Source of the DNA: Alphaproteobacteria bacterium
Lineage (GTDB): Bacteria > Pseudomonadota > Alphaproteobacteria > Rhizobiales > Rhizobiaceae
NCBI GenBank assembly: GCA_024280375.1
Contig: JAJRQF010000114.1
Coordinates: forward strand, 25,252-89,251
Length of the DNA: 64,000 nucleotides
Reading direction: 5' to 3'
Program-made: the position numbers and the translations under genes
In this document: piece by piece, positions 26,455 to 35,194 of the stretch
Position numbering within the stretch: position 1 is the stretch's first letter
How the letters are laid out: every line of letters starts with the position of its first letter
Notes under the pieces: generated by a model
Database searches by the model: none
What the model was told of the DNA's origin: nothing
Seen by the model: the letters and a program-made list of their open reading frames with translations, nothing else

Positions 26455-27630
26455 ATGTCTGATAATTATACACAAACCTCCAGCAAATCCTGGTTTACAC
26501 GGTTAAAAAACAGCGCCGTTGGAACGATTGCAGGGCTCATGTTATTCTTGAGTGCCTTTGCCGTTTTGTTCTGGAATGAGGGTCGTGCCGTCGATACGCA
26601 TAAAATGTTGCAGGAGGGGGCGGGCGCTGTTGTTTCGATTTCCAGTTCCAATGTTGATCCGGCAAATGCGGGCAAACTGGTGCATGTATCTGGCAAAACC
26701 AGTACAAAAGATGTGTTGGAAGACCCGATTTTTGGTGTGAGCCTTAATGCAATCGTGCTGCGCCGTAAGGTGGAAATGCTGCAATGGCATGAGACAAAAA
26801 AATCTGTAACCACCAGGAAAGCAGGCGGCGGCAATGAAACCAAATCCACCTATTCCTATAAGAAGGACTGGTCGGAAAACCTGGTTGATTCCAACAAATT
26901 TGAATACGCTGATGGGCATGAAAATCCGGCTTCAATGATTTTTGAAACGGAAAGCTGGAATGCTGAAAATGTGTCACTTGGTGCGTTCAAACTGACATCA
27001 GGCCAGATTGGCAATATTGGTGGTGCCGAGAAATACGACCTCGCTGAGGAAAACCGGATTAAGAAAAAGATCGCCGGTAAAGCGCGCGTCGTAGGCGGCG
27101 TCATGTTTATTGGCTCGAAAGCCCAAGACAAGGTTGGTGATTTACGGGTCCAGATGGAAGTGGTCTATCCCGGTGATGTGAGCATTATTGCGGCGCAATC
27201 GGGGAATAGTTTTGCGCCTTACGCGACTAAAGTTGGTGGATCGATTTCTATGCTGCGCACTGGCGTTAAGTCTGCTGCAGAAATGTTTGATGCAGCAGAA
27301 GCCGCTAATACGACACTCACATGGGTTATGCGTTTTGCGGGCTTTATGATGATGTTTAGCGGGCTGAAAATGATTGTTCGAATATTGTCTGTTCTGGCTG
27401 ATATTGTACCGCTGTTTGGCAGTATTGTCAGAGGCGGCACCAGCTTAATCGCCCTGTTGGTGGCGCTGTTTTTGTCGCTCATCACAATCGCTATTGCCTG
27501 GGTATTTTACCGCCCGCTGATCAGTGGAGTCCTGATTGTGGCAGCCATTGGAGCGCTGGTACTAGCGCGTTCGAAGTCCAAGAAAGAAGCACCGGCTGCG
27601 GAAGATGAAGCCGCATTTGGACGGCAATAA
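26455..27630 (+). CDS. TMEM43/LUMA-like membrane protein (PF07787-type)
   Basis: About 391 residues from ATG 26455, which has GGGGAA four bases before; the frame is open 13 codons more. An N-terminal helix (about 18-40) is followed by a large soluble domain with internally similar beta segments and three to four C-terminal helices (about 290-375). This topology and the GxMLFLSAFAVLFWNEGRAV start are characteristic of the TMEM43 family, found in eukaryotic inner nuclear envelope and in scattered bacteria. Bacterial function unknown. Monocistronic. Confidence 0.8.
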   Translation: MSDNYTQTSSKSWFTRLKNSAVGTIAGLMLFLSAFAVLFWNEGRAVDTHKMLQEGAGAVVSISSSNVDPANAGKLVHVSGKTSTKDVLEDPIFGVSLNAIVLRRKVEMLQWHETKKSVTTRKAGGGNETKSTYSYKKDWSENLVDSNKFEYADGHENPASMIFETESWNAENVSLGAFKLTSGQIGNIGGAEKYDLAEENRIKKKIAGKARVVGGVMFIGSKAQDKVGDLRVQMEVVYPGDVSIIAAQSGNSFAPYATKVGGSISMLRTGVKSAAEMFDAAEAANTTLTWVMRFAGFMMMFSGLKMIVRILSVLADIVPLFGSIVRGGTSLIALLVALFLSLITIAIAWVFYRPLISGVLIVAAIGALVLARSKSKKEAPAAEDEAAFGRQ

Positions 27631-27650
27631 CCGGGTTTAGGCAAGGGGCA

Positions 27651-28832
27651 TCAAAACCCCTTGTCTTCAGCCCAATCAACCAGTTTTCCAATGAAATCGC
27701 TGCATTCGTTCATTTGGGATATTTCGATAAATTCATCCGGTAAATGGGCCTGCCCAATACTGCCGGGGCCGAAAATCACGCCGGGAATTCCGGCCTTTTG
27801 GAAGCGTCCTGCTTCTGTTCCATAGGACACCCGCATGGACTGGTTGAGGCCGGTCAGGTGGCGCAGCAGGGTTTCAGCCGGGGAATCCTCATCCGTCAAC
27901 AGGGCTGGCACGTCAAATAATCTGCTGGAGGTGACACCGCATTCCGGTGATATGGCCTTTAGTGCCGGTTCAATTTCATTGGCGATAAAATCCATCACCT
28001 CTTTTTCCAGACCGTCAATATCGTCGGTCGGGATCATGCGAAAACCCCAATTAAAAGCACATTGGGCGGGGATGATATTATTGGCAGTGCCGCCATTGAT
28101 AACGCCAATATCGAGCGTTGTATTGGGCGGCGCGAAGCCGTTATCCGGGTCTGCCTCATCGCGTAATCTTTGGTGCAAATCATCCAAAAACCCGACGATT
28201 CGGGCGGCTGCAACTATCGCGTTGGCACCAAGTTCCGGGCGGCTTGAATGACCATCAAGGCCGCGCACCACGGTTCTGAAACTGCGGCCGCCCTTATTGC
28301 CACCGATTAATTGCATCGATGTTGGCTCCCCAACAATAACAGCAATTGGCAGGGGTTGGTTTTCGACAATGTCGGCAATCAGCCCCTTAACGCCGGTGCA
28401 GCCAACTTCCTCATCATAGGAGAAGGCAAAATGGATCGGAGTTTTTAAATTCCGTTTTGCCATGTCGCCTGCATGGGCAAGGGCGCAGGCAACAAAGCCC
28501 TTCATATCGCAGGTGCCGCGACCGTATAGTTTATCGCCGCGCTGTTCGAGTTTAAACGGGTCGCTCGACCAGTCCTGACCGGCAACCGGCACCACATCGG
28601 TGTGGCCGGAAAGCACGATGCCGCCTTTTTCCGCCGGGCCAATGGTTGCCCAAAGATTGGCCTTGGTTTTTTCCTCGTTGAAGGTGAGGCGGCTTTCAAT
28701 GCCGAGAGCTTCCAACTGGCTTTTGATAAATTCGATTAATTGCAGATTGGAATTTGCCGAGGTCGTATCAAAGGCAATCAGATCACCGAGGGCTTTGATA
28801 CAGTCTTCGCCGTTGGGGCGGTTGTCGGTCAT
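27651..28832 (-). CDS. argE: Acetylornithine deacetylase / M20 peptidase family
   Basis: About 393 residues from ATG 28832 (MTDNRPNGED), which has AAGGAAAG at good spacing; an in-frame ATG at 28847 would overlap that ribosome site. Dinuclear metal motifs are GHTDVVPV, YGRGTCDMKGF, SYDEEVGCTG, GEPT and the C-terminal GPGSIGQAHLPDE. The lid/dimerisation domain lies at about 180-290. ArgE removes the acetyl group from N-acetylornithine in arginine synthesis; alphaproteobacteria usually have ArgJ as well, so this copy may act on another N-acyl amino acid. Confidence 0.85.
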   Translation of the reverse strand: MTDNRPNGEDCIKALGDLIAFDTTSANSNLQLIEFIKSQLEALGIESRLTFNEEKTKANLWATIGPAEKGGIVLSGHTDVVPVAGQDWSSDPFKLEQRGDKLYGRGTCDMKGFVACALAHAGDMAKRNLKTPIHFAFSYDEEVGCTGVKGLIADIVENQPLPIAVIVGEPTSMQLIGGNKGGRSFRTVVRGLDGHSSRPELGANAIVAAARIVGFLDDLHQRLRDEADPDNGFAPPNTTLDIGVINGGTANNIIPAQCAFNWGFRMIPTDDIDGLEKEVMDFIANEIEPALKAISPECGVTSSRLFDVPALLTDEDSPAETLLRHLTGLNQSMRVSYGTEAGRFQKAGIPGVIFGPGSIGQAHLPDEFIEISQMNECSDFIGKLVDWAEDKGF

Positions 28833-28987
28833 GGAACTTTCCTTCATTGTGTCACGGGTTTGGTTGAATCTAACCGAACCATCCCAATTAGGCTATTACC
28901 GAATTTCAACACGACCTAAAGCTTGAACAATTGGTGTTGATAATTCACAATGCTGATACTTGTTGGTGAATTGCAGAAAGAAATTAA

Positions 28988-29605
28988 ATGATTGAAATGA
29001 CCCCCGGAGCGAGCGATGTGCTTTTGGTGATTGATGTGCAAAATGACTTTTGCACCGGTGGTAATCTGGCGGTTCCAGGTGGCGAGGAAGTGGTGCCGTT
29101 GATCAACCAGCTGGGTCAAAAGTTTGACAATGTGGTGATCACCCAGGATTGGCATCCGCAAGGGCATTCGTCCTTTGCATCCAGCCATGAGGGGCTGGAG
29201 CCGTTTACTGAAATTACCATGTCTTACGGGGCGCAAACCCTTTGGCCGGACCATTGTATTCAGGCGAGCAATGGGGCGGAACTTCATGAGAGACTTGATC
29301 TGCCGCATGCGGCGATGATTGTGCGAAAGGGTTACCGCAAGGAAATTGATTCCTATTCGGCCTTCTTTGAAAACGACCACAAAACGCCAACCGGCCTAAC
29401 AGGCTATTTGCGCGAACGTGGGTTCGAACGGGTTTATTGTGTTGGGCTGGCGCTTGATTTTTGCGTGCGGTTTTCGGCTGTTGATGCGGCTAATCTCGGT
29501 TTTAAATCGGTCGTATTGGAAGAGGCATGTCGTGCCATTGATATGATGGGCTCGCTTGATGCGGCACGCAAAGACATGGCCGATAGTGGCGTGATGGCAG
29601 GGTAG
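28988..29605 (+). CDS. pncA: Nicotinamidase
   Basis: A 205-residue isochorismatase-fold hydrolase. The triad is Asp16 (VIDVQNDF), Lys114 (VRKGYRKE) and Cys159 (ALDFCV); metal ligands Asp54, His56 and His60 come from DWHPQGH. Length and motifs match PncA, which turns nicotinamide into nicotinate for NAD salvage. It stands upstream of the VOC-cupin gene by 57 bp on the same strand. Confidence 0.92.
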   Translation: MIEMTPGASDVLLVIDVQNDFCTGGNLAVPGGEEVVPLINQLGQKFDNVVITQDWHPQGHSSFASSHEGLEPFTEITMSYGAQTLWPDHCIQASNGAELHERLDLPHAAMIVRKGYRKEIDSYSAFFENDHKTPTGLTGYLRERGFERVYCVGLALDFCVRFSAVDAANLGFKSVVLEEACRAIDMMGSLDAARKDMADSGVMAG

Positions 29606-29662
29606 GTTTGGCTTGGCGAAATGATGTCATTCGAGCCTAAGATAAATTTGGAGAATTTTTAA

Positions 29663-30769
29663 ATGTTTACCAGTGTGCCAAGCCAGATTAAGGCGGCCGA
29701 AATCGTACTTGGATGTGGGGAAATTGCCGATACGCTGAGCTTTTATCAGGAACGGCTTGGTTTTCAGTTGGACGCAATTTTTCCAGCCGACGACCCAACC
29801 AATGCGGTAATAAGCGGCTATGGTTTGCGGGTGCATCTGGTGCGCGGTTCAAAAGAGGGGCCGGGAACCCTGCGGCTGTTATGCGATAATCCGCTGGCCG
29901 CCTCTCGCGGTGAGGGCGATTTGATTGCACCAAACGGCACAAGGATTGAGTTTGTCGAACTTGACCCGCCTATGGTGGTGCCGGAGGTGGCGCAATCATT
30001 GGTGATTACCAAGAATAATGCAAATGCGGAAATTATTACCGGGCGGGCGGGAATGCGGTATCGCGATCTCATTCCTGGAAGGCTCGGCGGGCACGTGATT
30101 GCCTCGCAAATCAGCATTCCTGATGCAGGCCCGGTGCCGGATAATGTGCATTATCACAAGGTGCTTTTTCAGCTGATTTATTGCTACAAGGGCTGGGTGA
30201 AAGTGCTCTATGAGGACAATGGCCCGCCGATTACGCTTCATGCCGGAGACTGTTTTATGCAGCCGCCAGAAATCCGCCACCGGGTGCTGGAATCATCTGA
30301 AGGGCTTGAGGTGATTGAAGTCTCGGTGCCGTCTGAACATATTACCTATCTTGACCACGAGATGGAATTGCCAACGCCAGAGCTTAGGCCTGAACGGGAA
30401 TATACGGGTCAGAAATTCGTCAATCATCAGGCTGCAAAAGCACAATGGGCGCCCTGGCGGCTGGCCGGGTTTGAGGCGCGTGATCTGGAAATCAACGCGG
30501 CTACAGAAGGTGTGGCGGATGTGAAAGTTGCCCGGGTTAAAGGCAACCGCGCACCGATTACTACCAGCCATGATTGCCCGATGATCTTTAATTTTGTGCT
30601 TGAGGGTGAGATGAAATTGCGGATTGAAGAGGGCGCGGCAGAAGTGCTTGCCGCGAGCGATTCATTCGTTGTGCCCGCAGGCACCAAACATACTATATTT
30701 GATTATTCAGACGATCTGGAAATTCTGGAAGTGGCGCTTCCGGCTGATTTTGAAACGACGGTTTATTGA
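29663..30769 (+). CDS. Fusion of a VOC (glyoxalase-like) domain with two cupin domains
   Basis: 368 residues. Residues about 8-115 look like a VOC domain (ETLSFYQERLGFQLDAIF-type start, RIEFVELDPP end). A first cupin at about 140-230 carries metal-type residues in NVHYHKVLFQ and later EIRHRV. A second cupin at about 270-362 has TTSHDCPMIFNFVLEGEMKL and PAGTKHTI; its HxH is replaced by SHD. The order VOC-cupin-cupin is uncommon. Likely an oxygenase, isomerase or sensor of a small metabolite; not recognised as a studied enzyme. GGAG ribosome site before ATG. Confidence 0.75.
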   Translation: MFTSVPSQIKAAEIVLGCGEIADTLSFYQERLGFQLDAIFPADDPTNAVISGYGLRVHLVRGSKEGPGTLRLLCDNPLAASRGEGDLIAPNGTRIEFVELDPPMVVPEVAQSLVITKNNANAEIITGRAGMRYRDLIPGRLGGHVIASQISIPDAGPVPDNVHYHKVLFQLIYCYKGWVKVLYEDNGPPITLHAGDCFMQPPEIRHRVLESSEGLEVIEVSVPSEHITYLDHEMELPTPELRPEREYTGQKFVNHQAAKAQWAPWRLAGFEARDLEINAATEGVADVKVARVKGNRAPITTSHDCPMIFNFVLEGEMKLRIEEGAAEVLAASDSFVVPAGTKHTIFDYSDDLEILEVALPADFETTVY

Positions 30770-30775
30770 AATTTT

Positions 30776-31210
30776 TCAAGCAGCTTCAGGAATTGGTATT
30801 TCAATTTTGATGGGTACGTTGATTGCTTTATAGGCAGCTTCAATTTGGTCCAGGCGTGAATTGTGGTCGAGCCTAAATAGTCGATCAACGGTTTCCCGAT
30901 TTTTTACCCCCATTCGACGCTGCAATTCTGCGCGTGAAATACCCAAGTTTCTCAAAGAAGCGTAAAGCCCCAATTTTAGTGCTGTCAGTGAAGATATTTC
31001 AATGAAACTACCAGAACTCTGGTCTTTTGAGGAAGGCAACGGAACATCTGTATTATCAAAAATTCGCGCTGCTATTGCTTCTTCAACCGCCTTTAAACCG
31101 TATTGGCTTGCATCATCAATATCTTCGCAAAATGTAGTCAATTCAGGGAAGTCTGGGCTTGTAATAAGCCAGCTGTTTCCATCTTTGCTAAAGTTTAACT
31201 CGTAGCGCAT
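30776..31210 (-). CDS. hicB: HicB-type antitoxin with helix-turn-helix
   Basis: 144 residues. The N-terminal half (1-65) is the HicB partial RNase H fold (YELNFSKDGNSWLITSPDFPELTTFCEDIDDA). The C-terminal half holds a helix-turn-helix (LYASLRNLGISRAELQRRMGV and so on), giving autoregulatory DNA binding. It follows hicA by four bases on the same strand, in the usual toxin-first order. Neutralises HicA. Confidence 0.88.
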   Translation of the reverse strand: MRYELNFSKDGNSWLITSPDFPELTTFCEDIDDASQYGLKAVEEAIAARIFDNTDVPLPSSKDQSSGSFIEISSLTALKLGLYASLRNLGISRAELQRRMGVKNRETVDRLFRLDHNSRLDQIEAAYKAINVPIKIEIPIPEAA

Positions 31211-31214
31211 GTCA

Positions 31215-31406
31215 TTAACCTCTTAAGTCTAGGTCTTTTAAAATCTTGTTTACGAGACCTTTGCCAAGTTCCTTTTTATTGCCATGCATTGGCAATTGAG
31301 ATTTTCGTCCAGCTCTGCGAACTGTCAAATGTCCACTTCCACCCCTGTGGTTTTCAAAGGTGCACCCATTTTTCTTTAGAAATTTTTTCAGCTCTTGAGC
31401 ATTCAT
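31215..31406 (-). CDS. hicA: HicA-type mRNA interferase toxin
   Basis: A 63-residue dsRBD-fold toxin: KKFLKKNGC, the conserved active-site His in GGSGHLTVRR, LPMHGNKKELGKGLVNKIL. HicA cleaves mRNA independent of ribosomes. It is the first gene of hicAB and lies 64 bp downstream of the adenylate cyclase gene, same strand. Confidence 0.88.
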   Translation of the reverse strand: MNAQELKKFLKKNGCTFENHRGGSGHLTVRRAGRKSQLPMHGNKKELGKGLVNKILKDLDLRG

Positions 31407-31470
31407 ACAATAGCATTAAACACAAATATGTGGAAGTCAACATATGTGTAGAGTGTTGAGGCGGTTTTAC

Positions 31471-33366
31471 TTACACCAACCCAACCTCTTTTGCATATTT
31501 GGTCGTTGTGTAAACGGGCACATTTTCGGTAAAGCCTTTTAGCGGAATTTTATCGACAAGATGCAGGTTCCGCGTGGTTTTTTCTTTAAAGCCAGGGCCA
31601 ACAACCAGCGGTACTCCGACGGTTTTTGTGGCTGCCTCCAGCCTTGCCGCCATATTCATGGCGCTGCCGATGGCGGTATAGTCGAAGCGCAGGGATGAAC
31701 CATAATTGCCAACTGTGCAGACGCCAGTTTCGAGCGCCGCACCAATTTGCAGCGGCGGCAGGCCGCGCTTCACCAGTTCGGGGTTTTTCGCATGTATTGA
31801 GGCAATAATGGCTTCAGCTGCTGCCAGCCCCTTATCGGCATGGTCAGGTTGGTCAATTGGTGCATTCCAGAAGGCAAGCACCGCGTCGCCCATAAATTTA
31901 TCGACGGTGCCATCATACTTAAAAATTTGATCATTGGCGATGGAAAGCAGATGATTGATTAAATCAAACATCTGGTCCGCGGATAAATCCTGGGTGGTTG
32001 AGGTGAAATTCCGCATATCCATTAGCAAAACGGTGATTTCGCGCTTTTCGCCAGTTAACAATGCTTCGCTGTCCTGTTCCATAAGCTGTTTGACAACTGT
32101 TGGCGACATGAATTGTGAAAATTGCTGCACCAGAACTGACCGCCGCTGCTCGGTGGTTTTGTATAGCGAATAAGCTTCCATGGTGATGACCATAAACAGG
32201 CCAATCGCCGGCTGGACTGATTCATAGAGTTCACCCCACCAAAGATAGGCATTAAACCCTGCGATCAGTGGTGCGGACACGATCAATGTCACCAGCGGTA
32301 TAGATAGAATGAAACTGCGAAATACAAATCTTGATGATAGAATTATCAACAAAGCCGATACCAGAAACCAAAGTCGTTCAATCGGCAATCCGTTTTCAGG
32401 CTTGGATAAAAATGCGCCGACCAGCAACTGCTCCGCTATTAGCGCATGGACCTCACTGCCCAGCCGTTGGGTTTTTGAAGGCGTGGTATGGAACTGATCC
32501 AGGCCGACCGCATTATTGGATATAATGACGATGGCATTTTTTAGCGTAGGTTCACGGCCACCGTCCAGTATTTTGAGTGCTGAAATTTTGGCAATGCCAC
32601 CTTTGCGTTCCCAAAGAATTATTTGCCCCTGTGGCTGTAAGGGCAATATGGCGGCACCAATTTTAAGCGCATCAAATCCATCGCCGCCCATGCGAACTGC
32701 ATAATTTCCAGCACCCGCGTAGAGCCTTATAAGCTCCAGTGCAAATGACGGCCACATTTGATAGCCCCCACCGGTCGATTGCAGCCAGACCAGCGGCAGC
32801 TCGCGCAAGACACCGTCTTTATCGGGAGTAGCGCGGATAATGCCAAGCGCTGATGCGCTCTGGTTGAACTTGGCAAGCGAGGCAATAACGCCGGTAAAAC
32901 CGGGCAAGCTCTTCGGCACGATGCCAACAATGGAAGGGTCGGCTTTCGGATGAATATTGGTGTTGGTAAACTCATTGCCTAGGCTGGCCGCCAGGACGGT
33001 GGGCATAATTCCAAGTGCTTTTGCCAGTTCATCATCGCCCTTAAGCCCGTTTGGTGCGGTATCTGGCTCTGGAAATAATAGATCCAGTCCGACAACCGCA
33101 GCACCCTGATCCTTTATGCCTTTTACCAGATCAGCGACCACGCTCCGGTTCCAGGGCCAGCGGCCATATTTGGCCAATGTTACATCGTCAATTACAACAA
33201 GCTTGATCGGGCTTTCGTTTTCGCTACCGGGGCGGGGGGCGAGGGTTTGGTAGGCGTCAAAAGTTTTGCCACGCAAATAGGAAAGCGGGTTTTCAAAAAT
33301 TATATGGCCAGTAAACAGTAGCAGGGCCAATACAATAGGGGCGTAGCGAATTCTCGAAAACCGCAT
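31471..33366 (-). CDS. CHASE2-domain adenylate/guanylate cyclase
   Basis: 631 residues. An N-terminal membrane helix (8-24) leads to a periplasmic CHASE2 sensor (about 30-330, with VVIDDVTLAKYGRWPWNRS and VVGLDLLFPEPD), then three helices (about 335-410) and a class III cyclase domain (about 440-625). Metal-binding Asp450 (LLMDMRNF) and Asp494 (KFMGDAVLAFW) are intact; Lys490 and Asp562 (FDYTAIG) are the residues typical of ATP-specific cyclases. So it probably makes cAMP in response to an envelope signal. Last gene of the barrel-FecR-acyltransferase-cyclase operon, 10 bp after the acyltransferase. Confidence 0.92.
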   Translation of the reverse strand: MRFSRIRYAPIVLALLLFTGHIIFENPLSYLRGKTFDAYQTLAPRPGSENESPIKLVVIDDVTLAKYGRWPWNRSVVADLVKGIKDQGAAVVGLDLLFPEPDTAPNGLKGDDELAKALGIMPTVLAASLGNEFTNTNIHPKADPSIVGIVPKSLPGFTGVIASLAKFNQSASALGIIRATPDKDGVLRELPLVWLQSTGGGYQMWPSFALELIRLYAGAGNYAVRMGGDGFDALKIGAAILPLQPQGQIILWERKGGIAKISALKILDGGREPTLKNAIVIISNNAVGLDQFHTTPSKTQRLGSEVHALIAEQLLVGAFLSKPENGLPIERLWFLVSALLIILSSRFVFRSFILSIPLVTLIVSAPLIAGFNAYLWWGELYESVQPAIGLFMVITMEAYSLYKTTEQRRSVLVQQFSQFMSPTVVKQLMEQDSEALLTGEKREITVLLMDMRNFTSTTQDLSADQMFDLINHLLSIANDQIFKYDGTVDKFMGDAVLAFWNAPIDQPDHADKGLAAAEAIIASIHAKNPELVKRGLPPLQIGAALETGVCTVGNYGSSLRFDYTAIGSAMNMAARLEAATKTVGVPLVVGPGFKEKTTRNLHLVDKIPLKGFTENVPVYTTTKYAKEVGLV

Positions 33367-33376
33367 GGATCAGTTT

Positions 33377-34156
33377 CTACGTATCAAGAGCATCTGGGTC
33401 ATTATTCGGGGCTGTGTCTGGTGTTGCAGGGGGCAGCAAGTTATCAGCAGTATCCACGCCGTTGAAATAGTCTTCGAGGAACTTATTGAAGGTTTCCTTG
33501 TTTTTAAAGCGAGGAAATTGGTGAAAAACTTCCAGTTCAATTTTGGCGTGGCGACGGCCTTTGGTGATGCCGATAAATGACCAGAATTGATCATAAATGC
33601 GATATTGACTTTTGCCCAACCCATCGACCTTCAGCAGAACAACCGGATGATCTGGAAGCGCCTCGACCATGTCATAGGCGCCGGTAAGATAGGGAGGGAT
33701 TTCTTCTTTTTCGCCCTTTCTAATACTCCCGGCAGGAAATATGAGAATCGAATTATCGTTCTGCAAAACCCGTTTCATAATATCGAGTGTTATAAGCTTT
33801 TGGGCCTCCCGGCGTTCAGGCGTCCAATCTTTTGGGCTGCTCATCGGAATGGTGCCAAACAGCATCATGGGATATTTTTGTAGCCAGTGTTCATATTCAA
33901 GATAGTAGGCCGTTGGGCGAATTCGCGTCACCGTATAGAGCGATGTCATTATCAAAGGTGGGTCGTTGCGGCTGACATGGTTTGCCAGTATAATTGCGCC
34001 GGTAAGGTCCTGCAATTGTTCCTTGTTGGAACAGCTGACATTGTAGAATAAATCGTAATAGGGCCTGACAAGTGCAAAAACGAGATGCCGAAGAAGCTTA
34101 CCAAAAATATTGTCTATAACTTTTACGCCACGTTTCTTGGCTGGTGGATTTGTCAT
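33377..34156 (-). CDS. PlsC-like 1-acylglycerol-3-phosphate acyltransferase family protein
   Basis: 259 residues. The HX4D acyl-transfer motif is NHVSRND; further on come the FPAGSIRKGEKE region (in place of the usual FPEGTRS) and the block VVLLKVDGLGKS (instead of PVVPVaI). There is one weak hydrophobic segment near the N-terminus. It could acylate a lysophospholipid or another envelope lipid. Placed between FecR and CHASE2-cyclase genes, 10 bp before the latter. The altered FPEGTR motif makes the acceptor uncertain. Confidence 0.75.
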   Translation of the reverse strand: MTNPPAKKRGVKVIDNIFGKLLRHLVFALVRPYYDLFYNVSCSNKEQLQDLTGAIILANHVSRNDPPLIMTSLYTVTRIRPTAYYLEYEHWLQKYPMMLFGTIPMSSPKDWTPERREAQKLITLDIMKRVLQNDNSILIFPAGSIRKGEKEEIPPYLTGAYDMVEALPDHPVVLLKVDGLGKSQYRIYDQFWSFIGITKGRRHAKIELEVFHQFPRFKNKETFNKFLEDYFNGVDTADNLLPPATPDTAPNNDPDALDT

Positions 34157-34240
34157 GCGACCCTTTCGGTATGTTTAATATTGTATGCAATCGGCCATAT
34201 CATTATACCGAAGGGATCGGGGCAAAATTAATGTCAGATT

Positions 34241-35179
34241 CTATAGACACGCAGCTGGAATTGGTGGAGCCGTTGGGCATGCCGTTGCTGTTGTTCCGGT
34301 AATTGCCGGGTCGGTTGCTGCAGCTATTGCCGCTGGGGTTGTTTGAGTGAGTGTTGGATTAACTACCGGTGTGGGGTTCTCGACGATGATTACCTCTTGC
34401 TGTTTTTGCGAACCAAGCGGAATAATAGGATTGTTTCTTCGTTCAGGATCGCCGGTTAAACCTGGAAGCGAACCATTTGAGGATTTGCAAAAGCCTGTCG
34501 CATCCTTGCTGCCATCTATGCAATTTGCTCTTGCTCTCAAGCCTTGACCCTTGCGCCCGGGAATACCATTGCCGGCAACCATGTCGCGACTGTCCAGCAG
34601 GTCCATGTCATCATCTTTGGACATTTCAATTTTAAGAGTTTTACCGTCGGAAATACAGGCAAAGCCGGGCTTGGTTATGATACGTGTTTTGCCGTTAACA
34701 CTACACGACATTCTGCCTGCCCGTAAAATTGATTTGGTGAAAGCCCTGGTTACTCTGGTATCTAAAATACCGCCGCGAATACCCAATACAATATGCGGTG
34801 TGGTGACCTGCATTTTTCCGGATTTTGAAATTTGCCCACCGTAAAACCGGACCAAACCACTGTTCATGTTAACCGCGACCTTACCCCTGTTTCTTCCCGG
34901 TTGATAAACAAATTCATCAATAACAAGTTTCGAGTTAGGTCCGATTTTTGCACTTGATTCGTCGGCAAATACTATCATGCCGAGCCCGGTTTTATTGCTC
35001 GATAGACTGTCGCCAAGTGATATTTTTGAGCCGACTGACAGATTTTTACCATTGTTACCGGCAATTTGGGTCTGAAGAGCCGTCATGGTGCCGACAACTT
35101 CAGCAGATGCCAGATTTGGCATTACTGCCAAGGCAAAAACTGTGGATCCAATGAAGGCCAGATATTTGGGCATGTACAT
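34241..35179 (-). CDS. Secreted FecR-domain protein
   Basis: 312 residues with signal peptide ending at ASA (residue 26). A FecR-type beta domain occupies about 28-135 (VGTMTALQTQIAG, LSVGSKISLGDSLSSNKTG, AKIGPNSKLVIDEFVYQP, GLVRFYGGQIS, TPHIVLGIRGGILDTRV), unlinked to any sigma-factor gene. The C-terminal half is low-complexity, Thr/Ala/Pro-rich (about 245-305), and has several Cys. In this family such proteins sit in the periplasm or on the surface and are found next to CHASE2 cyclases. 15 bp downstream of the barrel protein gene. Confidence 0.85.
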   Translation of the reverse strand: MYMPKYLAFIGSTVFALAVMPNLASAEVVGTMTALQTQIAGNNGKNLSVGSKISLGDSLSSNKTGLGMIVFADESSAKIGPNSKLVIDEFVYQPGRNRGKVAVNMNSGLVRFYGGQISKSGKMQVTTPHIVLGIRGGILDTRVTRAFTKSILRAGRMSCSVNGKTRIITKPGFACISDGKTLKIEMSKDDDMDLLDSRDMVAGNGIPGRKGQGLRARANCIDGSKDATGFCKSSNGSLPGLTGDPERRNNPIIPLGSQKQQEVIIVENPTPVVNPTLTQTTPAAIAAATDPAITGTTATACPTAPPIPAACL

Positions 35180-35194
35180 GGTAATTTGCTCCAG

